64,000 bases of DNA, from assembly GCF_932294415.1 (NCBI RefSeq), contig NC_065535.1, forward strand, positions 87,932,862 through 87,996,861, written 5' to 3'. Each line of letters starts with the position of its first letter. Within the stretch, counting starts at the first letter, position 1. The position numbers and the translations under genes are program-made. Of this stretch, positions 46,129-59,264 are shown in pieces. The stretch is from Quercus robur. Taxonomy: Eukaryota > Streptophyta > Magnoliopsida > Fagales > Fagaceae. Below the pieces are notes generated by a model, which saw only the letters and a list, made by a program, of their open reading frames with translations, did no database searches and was not told the DNA's origin.

Positions 46129-46774
46129 ATGGCTTTACACAGAGCTCTACTATCTTCAATGTTGTTCATATCTCTCTTCATTTCCTTCACAGAAGCTAGA
46201 GAATTATTAGTCGGGGGCAACAGCAATGCATGGAAAATCCCATCCTCAGAATCTGAATCCCTCAACAAATGGGCTGAAGCCTCACGTTTCCAAATTGGAG
46301 ACTCGCTAGGTACAAACACAATCCCTAAAATTTACATTTTTTTTTTTTCACATTTCCTCATCTGGGTCTTGTTTATTTGATTCAAGAATTTGCATACTCA
46401 TCTGGGTTTTGTTTTGCTTTACAGTTTGGAACTATGATCCTAGCAAGGACTCTGTGGTCCAAGTGAGCAAAAAAGACTATGATAGTTGCAGTACTTCCAG
46501 TCCTATTGCTGTATACAAGGATGGGAACACCAAGGTCAAGCTTGACAAGTCAGGACCTTTCTATTTTATCAGTGGAGCTGACGGCCAATGTGAGAAGGGA
46601 CAAAAATTGGTGACTGTGGTGTTGTCTGGAAGGCATGGATTCTTCCATCTTTCTCCGGCACCTTCTCCGGTGGAATTTGAAGGCCCTGCTGTGGCTCCAA
46701 CCAGCGGTGGTACAAGTTTGAGGGGTGATTTCATGGTGATTTTTGGGGTTTTGGTGGGGTTTCTGTTGTTCTGA
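46129..46774 (+). CDS. ENODL: Early nodulin-like protein (phytocyanin family), second copy
   Basis: A cell-surface phytocyanin-like glycoprotein. Exons are 46129-46309 and 46425-46774: 531 nt and 176 aa. The join falls inside the Val codon (CTA G then TT TGG gives L-V-W), the same intron position as in the minus-strand copy. The signal peptide is about 23 residues (MALHRALLSSMLFISLFISF...). The domain is canonical: RELLVGGNSNAWKIP, NKWAEASRFQIGD, VWNYDPSKDSVVQVSKKDY, TKVKLDKSGPFYFISG, QCEKGQKLVTVVL. It lacks copper-binding His ligands, as ENODLs do. The Pro-rich tail is short (SPAPSPVEFEGPAVAP) and the hydrophobic end (GDFMVIFGVLVGFLLF) fits a GPI signal. It is divergent from the copy at 41.5-42.7 kb, 3.4 kb away. 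The ATG context CACCATGG is strong. Confidence 0.95.
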
Positions 46775-47976
46775 GGAGGAGACGGAGATAGTTTTCTAAT
46801 AGTTCTAGTAATTGGTGGAATGATTCAATTTATTGGTTGTAATTGATTTACAGGGACATATTTATGTTCTCAATTTTTATTTTGTAACAATTTTTTTTTT
46901 TTTTTTTGTAATTGATTTACAGGGACATATTTATGTTCTCAATTTCTATTTTGTAACATTTTTTTTTGAGATTACAGTTAAAATATAATTATGAATGATA
47001 TTTATTCTTTTAAATCGTCCTCAGTATGATAAAATTAGAATTAGCAACACATATAGTAGCAATCAAAAGATTCAAACTCGTCCTCCATTTTGCATGCGTT
47101 TATTTGCAAATCAGAAGTCTGAACACTCGAAATATGTATGGGTCTGAAGTCAACAATTACTGTTAAACTATGGCCATCTTGGAAAACATTGGGAAACATG
47201 AATTCTGGGATCTGAAGCTTTGAATCCTAAGTCCTAACATAACACAACCCGTCAACGCGACAAATTTAAGTCTTCTACATGGATCACAACTCCATTAATA
47301 TAGTTTACCAAAAAAAAAAAACAACTCCATTAATAAAACATGCTCCATTCACCACATCAATAAATCATTCTTCAACACCAAATAAAACATCATATCATTC
47401 TGCACTTCTTGGATGCAAAAAAATACGATTGACAGGACTTTATAAAGCCACAACTTTCAATTTGTCACCCACAACTTTTAAGCACACAAAGCTCATCCAT
47501 CAGCATTACAAAACCAATCATCTTCCTTGATGAGGACCATCACAAAATTTGGATGTAAAGCACACAAAGCTCCATTACATCACCCTGAGAACTTCAACTT
47601 CTATCCAGATTAATTCTTAGAAACAATTTATACTTTAACCAAGAGTGAATACTTACAGAGTTTAGCACAAAAGTCTTCTTTAGTAATTTTATTCTATTGC
47701 TTTTGACCAAAATTCTGAATGCATTATTTTTAACCCAGCCTCAATATGGGCATTATATGGGTGCATGTGTACAAGTGGGCTCACACACACACACACACAC
47801 ACAGAGGACTCACAATGGAACAGATCAAATAACACAATAAATTTCAGCCACAAGGGATTTATTCACCTCCAACAAGTCATGGGGTCATGGGATTACACAC
47901 AAGTTCAGCAGCAACATAAATGTCCATAACTGACAGACAAACAGTAAGCAATGAAGGATGAAACTAGAACACATTC
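46775..47976. other. Intergenic between ENODL and the SRP receptor gene
   Basis: A block of about 47 bp ('gtaattgatttacagggacatatttatgttctc') of the ENODL 3' UTR is repeated at 46,838 and 46,908. A (CA)n microsatellite lies at 47,783-47,802. The right end holds the SRP receptor 3' UTR (minus). No other gene is seen. Confidence 0.6.
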
Positions 47977-49470
47977 TCATTTAAGGAGGGTCTTGACAAT
48001 TGATTTGACATTGAGTTTCTTGAGGTCTGTATATGACTGCCCACAGCCAACAAACATGACTGGTGCCCCAGATATGTAAACCATTGAAAGTGCAGCTCCA
48101 ACCTATAACATGAGCAGTTACAAACAATAACATCAATCAACAATTGTAGACCATGAACAGGATAAAAGAATCAAGCAAGAGAAAATCTCAACACTCCTTG
48201 CAGTTTGAAGAGTGACTACCTTATCATCAATTGTATCAAACTTTGTGAGCAAGATCCCATCTATCAACCTGGCACTAGGTGAAGATGAAAGGTCGGCTAA
48301 TTTCTGCAGGCACAACAAGAAACATAGTTCAGATAACTTCTGATAAAATAATGATTGAACAGATCATGTTTTAAAAAGAGCCGGAAAACAATTTATGCAA
48401 TCCTGGATAAAAAAATCAAACCTGATCGAATTTGGAAAGTTGATCAACTGCATCATTTCCAACCAGTGCCTCTCCAACAAACAAGACCAGATCTGGCTTG
48501 TTAAGGGAAATAAGCTTTGAGAGTGCTCTCATCAATGGTTCATTATCCTGAAAAGCATACAAATTGTATCAGAGCAAAACAACAAAGAAAGAACATGTAA
48601 GAAATACTTATATAGCCCTGTCATACACATAATTAGAATTATACATGTAGCATAGAACACTACTAAATCTTTCTGATAATACCAGCTAAGCATGATACCT
48701 GCATTCGACCGGCTGTATCAACAAGAACCACATCAGAACCATTGCGTGTTGCCTCCTGGATGGCTTCCTTTGCAACTACGGCAGGATCTTTCTCATAGCC
48801 CTTCTCAAATATAGGGATCTTACAAGAGGAAAAGATAACAAGTCAGTTATCAAAATCCACCATGCAATTATGATATATTGAGTGAACATTAATCCTCCCT
48901 GAGTAATGCTAGAGACCATGGTAACCCTATGCTACATCAAATATTATACCTGGAGTCTTCGTGCATGAGTGCGCAGCTGCTCAACAGCTCCCGATCGGAA
49001 TGTGTCACAAGCAGCCATCATGACACTGACCTTATGCTGCTGAAGCCAGTAGGCAACCTGCAAAGTGATTTTTGAAAGAAACTATCTGATCAAAAGCAAT
49101 ACCATTTTATCTGTGTGCCCACAGGACATACATATATAAATACACACGAATGCAAACTCTACTACAGAGGATAAGGGGGTTAAGCTTAAACTTTGCTAGA
49201 TTGGTAAAGTTCCCATGAAAAAACAACACATCGCAAACCTTGGCAAGATTAGTAGATTTCCCAACTCCATTAACACCGACAAAAACAACAACGTATGGCT
49301 TCCCTTGTTCCTTGGCGACGTGCACATCCCTTAGTATGTCAATAGAGCGCCGTGGTGTTAGAATACGAACAAGAGCTTCTTCCATAGCTGCCTGCAGTCA
49401 TTGTTTCAAGCCATGATGTTAATCTTATTACAGTGTGAAATAATAAGAAACCAATTGGTTCAGATTAAGC

Positions 49471-49511
<41 letters not shown>

Positions 49512-51557
49512 CATTCACAAACCTGCACTGTTGAAGATACCCTTGTGAATGAAGCCAACTTTTTCCCTTCAAGACTAGCTGCCACTGATTCACAGAGTTT
49601 CTCAGCTATCTCCTCAGCCTATGAACATCATAACATGAAACTTCCATTAGAAGGCTCAGCGAGACTGAGAAGAACCAACAAAATAGAGACGAAACATATG
49701 TAGACCACAGTAGCGGGAGGAGAAACATACCACATTCTTGGTCATAAGCCTATCCTTGAGAGCTTTCAAAGCTGGTTCCAGGTCTGACTTCTCCAAATTT
49801 GCTTTGCCCGCAATGCTGAGCACAGGAAAGTAAATAAATGATAAGGCAAGTATCTGCTAATTTCAAAAAAAAAATTCAATGAAAACGGATATGGCAGCAC
49901 AATAGTTGCAACATTAAAGCCATTTACATGCTGGAGACCTGAAGTTGACAGTTAATCTTAGGGTTATTCTAAACTACAAAAATATAGAGGAAATATTTAG
50001 CCATCATTAAGTTAAACCTAAGGAAGCACCCTTGTAAACTCCAGCATTTAAAAAATAAATGAATAAATAGAAATAAAAAATTAATCCAATCTATAAGACA
50101 GATATATTATTGTCACAGGAAGCAGTCTGAATCTGAAAAAAATTTCAACAGAAGATAAAAAATAAATGAATAAATAGAATTAAAAAATGAATTCAATCAA
50201 TATGACAGAAAATATTATTGTCACAGGAAGCAGTCTGAATCTGAAAATAATTTCAACAGTTAATTTCAACAGAAGTATATTAACCGATGCAATGCTGGTG
50301 GGCACTGACAACCAAATACGAGCCATCTAAATTCTTGTTCAACCATTTACATTGAATAATTGAAATAAATGTCTGGAAAAAGATCCTTGCCTAAGGGATT
50401 TTTCCCCCCCACTCCCCAAAAAAAAAATCTTGCATAAAACCCAAGCAACATCCTTGAACTGAATATCTCTAAAGCAACTACAAAATGCAATAATAAGCAG
50501 AAGTTTAAAAAATAGAATTAGACATAATCAACTCAACTAAGTCATAAATGCACATAACTATAACAAAGGATTGAGATCAATAAATTTACCTTTGGAACAT
50601 TGATGAAAACCACCCCTTCTTCTTAGTTTCAGGTTTGCTGTCCTTCCCCACTTCCTCATCTTCTTCAGACTCACTTTCACTGCTAAGGATCTCTTCCTTG
50701 TCCATCATACTTTCACCATGATCTGCTGCAACAACCTCTATATGATCTCCATTCTCACCCACAGAATCCGTAAAGTCCAATTTTTCCTGACGAGGCGAAT
50801 CGTCCCAAACTCTATTCTTCTTTGTTACCTTTTTCTTCAGCTCTACCTTGGAGCCCTTGCTAACAACAGTCTCTGTTTTCTTCCCACCTTTAGTTCTAAG
50901 CTTCTGAAGCTTATTTACATCAAAAGCCCCACCATTGGAACTTGTATTTTCTACACTGTTAACCGAACCATTCACCTTAGATCCACCAATATCAACATGA
51001 TTGCCATTGGAGTGGCCATTCTCCAATTTACCACCTTTCCTATTATCACCATCCCCACCATCATTGGCTGAAGCACCCTCACTCTTTTTCATATTTCCTC
51101 CTTCAAATCCAGTTTTTTGCACCTGCCCTTGCTTCTTACCATTACTTAAAGGCTTGCTCACCTGCTTTGATTTCTTCAATTCCTCAGCCCGAGCCTCAGC
51201 CTCTTTTCTCAGTTGCCTAAATGTTTCGTCAAAATCATTGTAAACCGTCCGTTTCGGGTCATAAATTTCCGAAAACTCACGCTTCACCATTGCAAGCAGT
51301 TCATCTACATACAACAGATGAAGGATCCGCTGATACACAGCAACAAAAACAAGGCCAAGCTCATTGTGGAAGGTCCACTTCAGCGTGTAAGCGGCACCTG
51401 GGCCATCATAGTTGTATGATGCTGCACTAGATCGTTCTTCCAAAAGACAAGACTGGATCAAGTTGTCAATTGGTGATCCCTTAAGAGCGTTTATAAGCTC
51501 TTTACATGACCAGAGGATTAATCCCCCTCGAGTAAATATTAGTAACTGCTCTAACAT
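47977..51557 (-). CDS. SRPRA: Signal recognition particle receptor alpha subunit
   Basis: A GTPase on the ER membrane that receives the SRP-ribosome complex. Nine coding exons on the minus strand: 51557-50590, 49815-49731, 49618-49523, 49391-49239, 49057-48950, 48818-48699, 48547-48422, 48303-48220, 48102-47977. They total 1866 nt and 621 aa; plant homologues are about 630. The N-terminal longin-like SRX domain covers about 1-130 ([16 protein letters not shown]), followed by a Lys/Asn/Gly/Ser-rich linker (about 135-315) and then the SRP54-type NG domain. Its motifs are GVNGVGKST (P-loop, about 422-430), [11 protein letters not shown] (452-462), DTAGRM (G3, about 504-509) and TKFD (G4, 572-575), with the end [10 protein letters not shown]. 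All introns are GT-AG. A 5' UTR intron runs 52096-51577. The family and all GTPase motifs are intact. Confidence 0.97.
49472..49507 (+). repeat. (GA)n microsatellite in an SRP receptor intron
   Basis: About 18 GA units between coding exons 3 and 4. Confidence 0.9.
49816..50589 (-). other. SRP receptor intron 1
   Basis: Contains a short direct repeat: 'attattgtcacaggaagcagtctgaatctgaaaa' at about 50,107 and again at 50,214 (period 107). No gene. Confidence 0.75.
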
Positions 51558-51576
51558 CTTTTATTACGTCTACAAC

Positions 51577-52260
51577 CTGCAATCAAATCCAGCCCAATTC
51601 AACATCAAAAACCACCCTTTTCATCTCCATTTTTTAAAATTGAAAGAACCTCGCTCTAATCATATTCAAAAACAGTTTAAAAGATGAATTTGAATTTGAA
51701 TTTAAACCCATAAATAAATTTTGAAAAGCAAGCGTTTTCCTTAGGTAACAGAATCAAATTCACCGAGAGTTGAGAATTGCCACAATAATTTTTAAGATTG
51801 TTTCTGGGCAACCAAACAGAACCATTTTGATATCTATGATTTCCTACTAACCATGCAAATAGCCCTAATTTAAATAGGAACCCCAAAAAAAAAAAAAATG
51901 AGATGAATTTGAATTTAAACCCATAAAACTGACAGATCTTGGATTCAAAATTACGAGAAATACGAATCAGATACATCAAAATCATTCACCAAATCGAACC
52001 CAACAACAAAGTTTGTGATCTTAGAATACACGAATCAAAGAAAGAAAAAAATAATTGTGGAATTTGAAGGAATCAGAGAAAGAGAAATCAAATTACCTGT
52101 CTTTCCTCGGAACTCTCCCTACAAATGAAGAAAAAGTGAAAAAAAAAAACCCAAAATTGGAAAGAATTAGTTTTTTTTTGAAAAAAAGAAAAGAAAGGCA
52201 CAGAAAGAGATAGAAACAAAGAAGAAAAAGGAATCAATTTGAGAATTTACGAATGTTCCT
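51577..52260 (-). other. 5' UTR exon and intron of the SRP receptor gene
   Basis: A donor after GAGGAAAGACAG (52097) and an acceptor TTGATTGCAG before 51576 define a 520-bp leader intron. The first exon is about 52,097-52,260. 'aatttgaatttaaaccca' is repeated inside (51,690 and 51,910). Confidence 0.7.
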
Positions 52261-53608
52261 GTATAAATAGGTGCGTTTCTGGTGTTGGTCGGTGGGGGGC
52301 TGGTTAAATTCGTTTAGTTGGATTGTAAAGTAGTAAAAAGTAAAAATCCGCCGTTAAAAGATCGGTTTGTGATTTTAAATTTTAATAGACTTGAAAAAAA
52401 GTCTCATCAAGTTTTAAGTCCAATTTGCTTCAATATTAAGGCCCGTCTAGTATGTATGTTTAAATAACAGTTTTAAATTTTTTTAAAAATACGTGTGAGT
52501 GAAAAAGTGTGTAAAAATATATATAATGTTGTGGAATGGTTGAGTAGGGACTAGACTAGTTAGACTGAACATGACTCTAGACTTTTCAAGTTACTACATA
52601 TCATTTTTAAGATTATGAGTCACCAGAAATCAATTCATAGAGTTTTTGGGGGTGTCTCTTATTCAATTACCAACTAAGCTATTGGAACTTCAATGATTCA
52701 AATTCTATTATTTGTAAATTCAAGTATATATATATATTTTGGGTTATATTTTGATTGGAAAGGGTGTTTCAAAACTTTGACCTTGGAGATAGAAACATTA
52801 AAAAAAAAAATTGAAATATTGATGAATTATGTAAATTTTTAGATATAATACAAGGAGAAACTTATGGTTAGCTCATTAAATGTCATTTTATATAATAGGT
52901 GAGTGACTGTCTTAAAAATAACTTTTTTGTATTTTTTTAAATGTGAATATATAATAAAAGTTTGTATATTTTTGTCAAAATATTGTAGTTTAAGTGATAT
53001 TTTTTAGTGTTTTCAATCGAGGTTTCAGAATTTAAGTCCATTCTCCCTCGTTGTTGTAAGTATTAAATTATTTTAAAAAATTGTATACTTAAAAAAAATT
53101 GTGTATAATAGAGATATGGGCAATTGGATTTTGGATATTTTGTTCATGTTTGCTTGGGTTAGTTGTAAGTACGGTGTACTTATAGCCTATCAATCAGGTA
53201 ATCTCTAAAAGTTATCAAAATCACTAACAAATCATATGTTTCCATAAATAAAAACAAATCACTAATATGATGTGCACAAAAAAAGGGACCGATTATGTAT
53301 GCATTGTAACTATTAATTTACTACTTTCTATTTATATTTTTGCAGATAAACTTGTAGTACTTATCAAAAAAAAGAGAGATAAACTTGTAGTAAATCACCT
53401 ATCTTCTTTGACCTCTTTTGAAAGATCAGGTATTTCCGCGTACCTAGGCCAAACAATAAAAAAATAAAAACAAATTCCCATTAATTGTCATAAGAAGTCT
53501 TCCTTTCTTTTGTGGTCAAACAAGTCCTTCTCTTAAAAGAAGTCAACTTTTTCCTACCCATAAACTTGCTGAGTCAAAATCGGAATAATCATTACCACCT
53601 TCCAAACG

Positions 53609-53642
<34 letters not shown>

Positions 53643-54298
53643 GTCTCTCTGTTTTTTTTTTTTTTTTGGTTGGAAAAGTTAACCTAACATGATGAAATTT
53701 TGATTTGGGAGCGAAACGGACTGGATAACCTTCCAAACACAGTGTCTTATTGCTTGTTGACGTGGAATCTTAAATGAAAAAAAGTCTGTAACCACAAGAT
53801 TTGCAATGGCTTTAATTAGTTGCATCTGACCTAGACCACAACTCTATTGGAACATTGGATCACAAATTATGGATTTGCCCTTAATGGATATGACTAACAA
53901 GTAAATTGAGAAAGGGATGGAAACATCAAAGAGAAATTAAGTATTCGCTCTTGTAGGCAGACCAAGTCAAAAATTTGCATTGTTGATGTGGTCCTCTGGT
54001 CAGAACGAATAGTTTCTCCAGATGTAAATGGGGAGAGTTTATTGTGAAGTTAATCTATTATTTACTTGACTCAATCCAATATTGAATAAGTAATGAATCA
54101 CTTAAGACATGTTTGGTAGATTGTAACAGTAATTATATATGAATAGGAATAGATATTATAGGGAATACAAAATGTTATAATGCAATGTTTATTACTATTC
54201 ATTTGTTTGGTGACGACACAATAATAGAACCCTAAAGACAATGAAATGAAATCATTTTAAATTAAACTTAAAATATATTTTAGGAAATATCTTATTCA
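52261..54298. other. AT-rich intergenic stretch
   Basis: No gene recognised. A (CT)n microsatellite lies at 53,612-53,640. The SRP receptor promoter should be at its left end. Confidence 0.5.
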
Positions 54299-54304
54299 TC
54301 AATA

Positions 54305-54336
<32 letters not shown>

Positions 54337-57300
54337 AACCGAAACCTTTGAAACTCTCACAATTTTCCACGTTAGTACAATATTAAAAAATATATAAACA
54401 CAAAAAAAACTATAAACACAAAAAAAAAAACTTTTCTAAAACCAAAAATAAAAATATAAACGCAAAATAAAACTTTTCTAAAACTCGATAAATGGCTCTG
54501 CCGTTCCACCACACGCAGCTCTCTGCCTTCTCACTCCACCTTTAGTCCAAAATGCAGGCCATCATCAGTCCTTCTCTCCCACAACTCAACGGCTCCACCT
54601 TCTCTAGCACCACCCTTCTTTAGCTCTACATTTGTCAGCGCTACCCATCTCTCACTCACAATAGTTTCTCCCCCTCTCTCACCCTCAATTCTTCTCTCCC
54701 ACAATCTTGTCGACACCTGGGTTTCTACCATCGGGTTTGTTGTTGGGTTCTACCCCTATCGAATTTTTATTTTTATTTTTGGTAGCTAATTTGAGTTTGG
54801 GGTGAGTTTGTAGAGAAATTCGAGTTTGGTTTTGAGAATATCTGCTTATACATGGCTGTATTTTGATTGAAATCAGAGAAGTCCCAACACCCTAAGGCAA
54901 AACAACCCCACTTGAGGGCGTGGTTGAAGAGAACAGAATCCCAACCCTTCACCCTCAAAGTGTTTGACAAAATTCTTGAGCCCCAACGCTTCCATTCCTC
55001 TTTCTCTTTTGTCTTAATTTAAGGTTTTGTGTGTGTGCGCGCGTAGAGTTTCCACGTCTTCTTCTTCTTCCAAGTTTGGGTTTGAGAATATCTGCTTATT
55101 CATGGCTGAATTTTGATTGAAATCAGAGAAACACCCAACACCCGAGGCAAAACAACCCCACTTGAATGGTTGCCTAAGTCCCTACCATTAAGCAAATCCT
55201 ACCACATGTCCATTTGTGGCAGAGGGTGTGACTACCTTTTTGGTTGTCATCATTGGCCACTTGGCCTCACCAGGTCTATCTCTATCTCTCTTCAAATTTA
55301 GACTCTCTGTTCTATAAATTTTTTCCCTTTACAAGATATTTTTTATGGTGGAATGCTTGTGATTAAGATGACTGATATTTAGTTAATTGTTATTTGAAGC
55401 TTGGTTTTATGTTTAGTTTAATTGTTTCATTTCAAGACTTTCATTGTTTTTATTACTTCTTTATCTAATTTTAAGAGTAGCATCTACATTTTTGAGGGGT
55501 TTTGTTTGATTCTAATTTTTTAGTTATGCTAAAATTTGTATTTTTAATTTTGGTATAACCATGGCAGCTAAGATCCATAACTATCAGCCTACTACTGATT
55601 TTTATATTTTGCTTTCTGCCATGCACATCGAAGGACCAAGTTCATAGAGTTTAGAAGCTGTCTACAAATTCCAGCAATAGCAAAGTGAAAAGGTAGAGCT
55701 ATGTTTTTTACTTCTTCCATATCTATTTTTGAATCTATAGTTTTTTGATGTCTCTGCTTCTCCATTACTTTCTTTGGGGCTTGATTTAAATTTTATTTTA
55801 TTTTATTTAAAGTTTGGTTGGGTGGGCTGTTGGGATATGAGTTGCATTTCAACATAATACTTACCAATTTAAATTCTGCTCTTGCAATATGCCTTAATGG
55901 CTATCCTTTTTTTTTTTTTTTTTTTGGGTGGATTACTTCATGCTTCCTGAATCTCATTCGAAATAATTTGTTGATTGATTGATATTTTTTGGCAACATGT
56001 AAAACCAAAAAAATATGGAATCCATGATTCAATGAAAATTATTAATGCTGAAAGACTGATTGCACAATTTTTATTAACATTTTCTATCAAATGTAAAACA
56101 GCATATATAGCCACCAAACACTCTACAGCTGACATGAAAAACAAACTGAATTTCTGTCCCAACATCAAACAATATAATAGAGGGAAATTCAGTGCCACCA
56201 AAATTAAGCCTTTAATAGAATGAAATGGAAAGCTCTGTTTGTATAGAGGATAGAATGAAGGAAATGAAGGTCATATTACTTGAAATTGATTTACTTAATA
56301 TTGGGTTTCTTCCTTTTAAGACTTGTATGAGCTTTATTTTAGACTTGCTTGAATTAGAGTAGGATATCTGTGGTTGTCAATACATGAGGTGAGATTAGCC
56401 AAATAGGCAGTTTGCTTAGCTACAGGCTATTTGATTAGCATGGACTTTAGGAGATGATGGCTAAAAGAAATTGACTTAGGACACCAGTTGCCTCAGTTGT
56501 TGCAACTCTGAGTGGAGAGATCTGTTTTGTCGATTAAGTCCATGAACTTCTTGCTTGAGATTTCTAATTTCTTGATAAGTCTATCCTCTTGGAAGTACAA
56601 TTTTTTTTTTCCTCAAAGTCATAATAAATTTAGTGTTAATTTAGTGATTTTTTTGGGGTTGTCCTTGATTAATTTAAGTTGAATATTTGAATTGAATAGT
56701 GGGAGAAATCCCAATTCATAAGGTTATTATTGTACAATCTATTTGTATTTTAGATTGAGCCAATTGTTTGAGAAATTCACTAAAGCTATTTGATCTGTCA
56801 AATATGGGCTTAGATAGCAAATTTGGAAGTACTAATAGATACATGTTTTGGAATTTTTTCTGTTACATTTGTAGTTTTGCAATGATTTATGACTATTATG
56901 CTACTATTTTAAAGTTGAGTATAGACATTTTTAATAATGTTCACTTTCAATAAGTGTTGTTTCTTTTACATGTACACAAGGTGTTTGATGAAATTTCTTA
57001 TGAGTTCTAGAAGCCATAATACATGGAGAGTCGTAAGGAGGAAGATAGGTAAGAAATGTGATACTCTATTGTTGATTTTATCAAGGTAAGCTGTGTTTGA
57101 TTCTTATTACCATTTATCAATTAAAAATGTATTGTATAAATGTTTTTTTTTTCTTCTAAACTTTGTCTCATTATTTTTATTTTCTTTTTTCTCCTGTTTT
57201 ATCCTGTACAATTGTTCAACTCAGGACCACTCCACCAAATTTTAGATGCCTTTTCAATTGAACTACGATAGGCTTTTAGATATACATACTCCAACTTATA

Positions 57301-57727
57301 GATAGACTATCCATTTGAATTAAAAATTTGTTGTTTTTTTACCTCCGGTAATATGCTATTACATCATTTATGAAATTTGTGTTACCAAGATTTTGTATAG
57401 CTCAGTTTGTTGAGTTGTTTATAGTGATGGAGCTATTGAGAGTGTACCGTGGTTTCTTCAATGAAATTGGTAGGTTTAAGAATATTTGCAAAATTGAGAA
57501 TATTGTTTAATGGTGGGGAACATAATTTTTTGTTGGCTGGAAGCATAGAAATTATATGTTGTTTTAGGTTTCTACAAGTTTTGTGTTTATTTTTATTTTT
57601 ATTTTTATGTGAACTTTTATTTTGAATAATTTTTTTTTTCATATATTTTCAAGTCAATACCTTGAACAAAATAAATATATTTAATTTCTATTTAACTATC
57701 CCGTGCATTGCACATGTTAGCAACTAG
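54299..57727 (+). mobile_element. Non-autonomous Helitron
   Basis: The right end has the Helitron hallmark: a small hairpin (GTGCATTGCAC in ATCCCGTGCATTGCACATG, 57,698-57,716), then GTTAGCAACTAG and a host T at 57,728. The left end has 'ataaaaccgaaacctttgaaa' (54,333), the block that typically follows the 5' TC of plant Helitrons. The exact first base is blurred by a (TTA)n microsatellite at 54,306-54,328; a TC after A at 54,299 is my best guess. No inverted repeats or target-site duplication are expected. The 3.4-kb interior has no Rep/helicase frame; an internal duplication lies at 54,832-54,925 and 55,081-55,170. Confidence 0.75.
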
Positions 57728-57728
57728 T

Positions 57729-58105
57729 ATAATTATATTTCCAAAAAATAATATATATTTTTTAAAATTTAAAAAAAAGATTAGTTATTTTTATGATTTT
57801 TTTTTTATTTTCATAATTGTTATGTACATATGAAAAATTTGTTTATTTAGAAATATATTAATTGTAGAAATTTATACACCTACTAAAGAATAACTATTAC
57901 ATCCCTTTTATAGATAAATAATTATTAATAAGGTATGAACCATATGAATAACTATTACATTAAAATACTTATTACAATCTATTCAACATACTCTTGCCAC
58001 GTAAATTATGGCAACTCAGGATTCATGAAAGACTAAAAATGCATTTATGAAGAGCTGCATGTGGTGGAAATCCCACAAACAAAAGAAAGGCTCTCCCAGT
58101 TCAGC
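57729..58105. other. AT-rich spacer
   Basis: No gene recognised up to the LINE fragment. Confidence 0.5.
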
Positions 58106-58445
58106 CACTTGGCACACATAGCATGCCCCATTTGCAATAAGGCAGCTGAATCCTCACTACATCTATTTCAAACTTGTGATTTGTGAATTTGCTAAGGCAA
58201 TCTAGTTTTGCAGCAAATGGAATATCAAAATTGAAAATTTAAAGGTGAACAGTGCTTGTGCTAAATTGGTTCAAGAGCTCGTAGACACTAGAGATTTCCG
58301 ACTTCAGAAAATGGGTTTGAATCAGAATTTTGTCTATTCTCAACTATTGGTTTTGATCAAATCTGGAAAGCAAGGAACCAGTTGGTGTTCGCAAACAAGA
58401 AAATTAATATGGATCACTTGTCATCCTGGGGTTGAAATTTCATGA
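58106..58445 (+). mobile_element. LINE fragment (zf-RVT region)
   Basis: The frame HLAHIACPICNKAAESSLHLFQ, followed by TCD, has the Cys-x2-Cys...His...Cys spacing of the zf-RVT zinc-finger zone at the end of plant LINE ORF2. A stop follows within a few codons, and the frame from 58,245 (VNSACAKLVQELV) may be the next stretch. Degraded and far from full length. Confidence 0.6.
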
Positions 58446-59260
58446 GCCATTTAATAGAATATATACAAAAATAAATAAGATATGTAAAAAGATTAAATTA
58501 TTATTAAATTTTTTTTAGAGAGTTTTAATTTATGGCATCTGCTTTTGACTGATAATAGCTATTATTATTATCAGACCAAGATATTAATCAATATGTGGTG
58601 TGAGTAGGGAGAATATTTTAAATATATATACATATTATGGGCTGTACAGGCAAGGCGAACAAAACTCATCCCCATTCTGTCACTTCTTTAAAGAAGAAGA
58701 AGAAAAAAAAAAAAAAAATCACACCGAACAAGAAGAAAGAAACTGAACAAAGAAATTTTAATATCCCTAAATTTTATAAACATGATAAATAAATTTCTTA
58801 ATGACTACATTAAAGTCCTGTTCGTATAAGAAGTATAAAGGGGTTATGAATGATTCTATCTCTCTCTCTCTCTCTTTAATGAATGTAAAGTTAATGCATT
58901 TTTATAATCAGGGACTAGTTGATTATTTGAGATAGTAGTACAACTGTACAAGTACACCATCTTTTTTCCATGGGTACACTGGTGAAGGTAGATATATGTT
59001 TGAGGCTTTGAGAAACTTCTTTGCTATTTTCCTTCTTCTGACCCTTTGGGTCGTTCAGTTGTCACTGCCCACTCCGTGTGCGCAGAACCCAACATTAGGC
59101 CCAAAGCAAGACGAAGGCCCAAATACAGCTGGGCTTTTAGTCAATATCTTTACACTAGCTTGGACTAAAATCAGCAAACCTAGAGGGGTTGGACAAGTCC
59201 AAAAATCTATTGTGAATGATAACTCGTACAAATCCTTTTTTTTTTTTTTTTTTTGAAATA
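58446..59260. other. Spacer between LINE pieces
   Basis: It holds a (CT)n microsatellite at 58,856-58,876 and, at 59,060-59,240, a short GGCCCA-containing stretch that may be an old LTR scrap. The frame at 58,996-59,256 starts with a hydrophobic run but ends in a poly-T artefact, so I do not call it. Confidence 0.5.
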
Positions 59261-59264
59261 GTTA

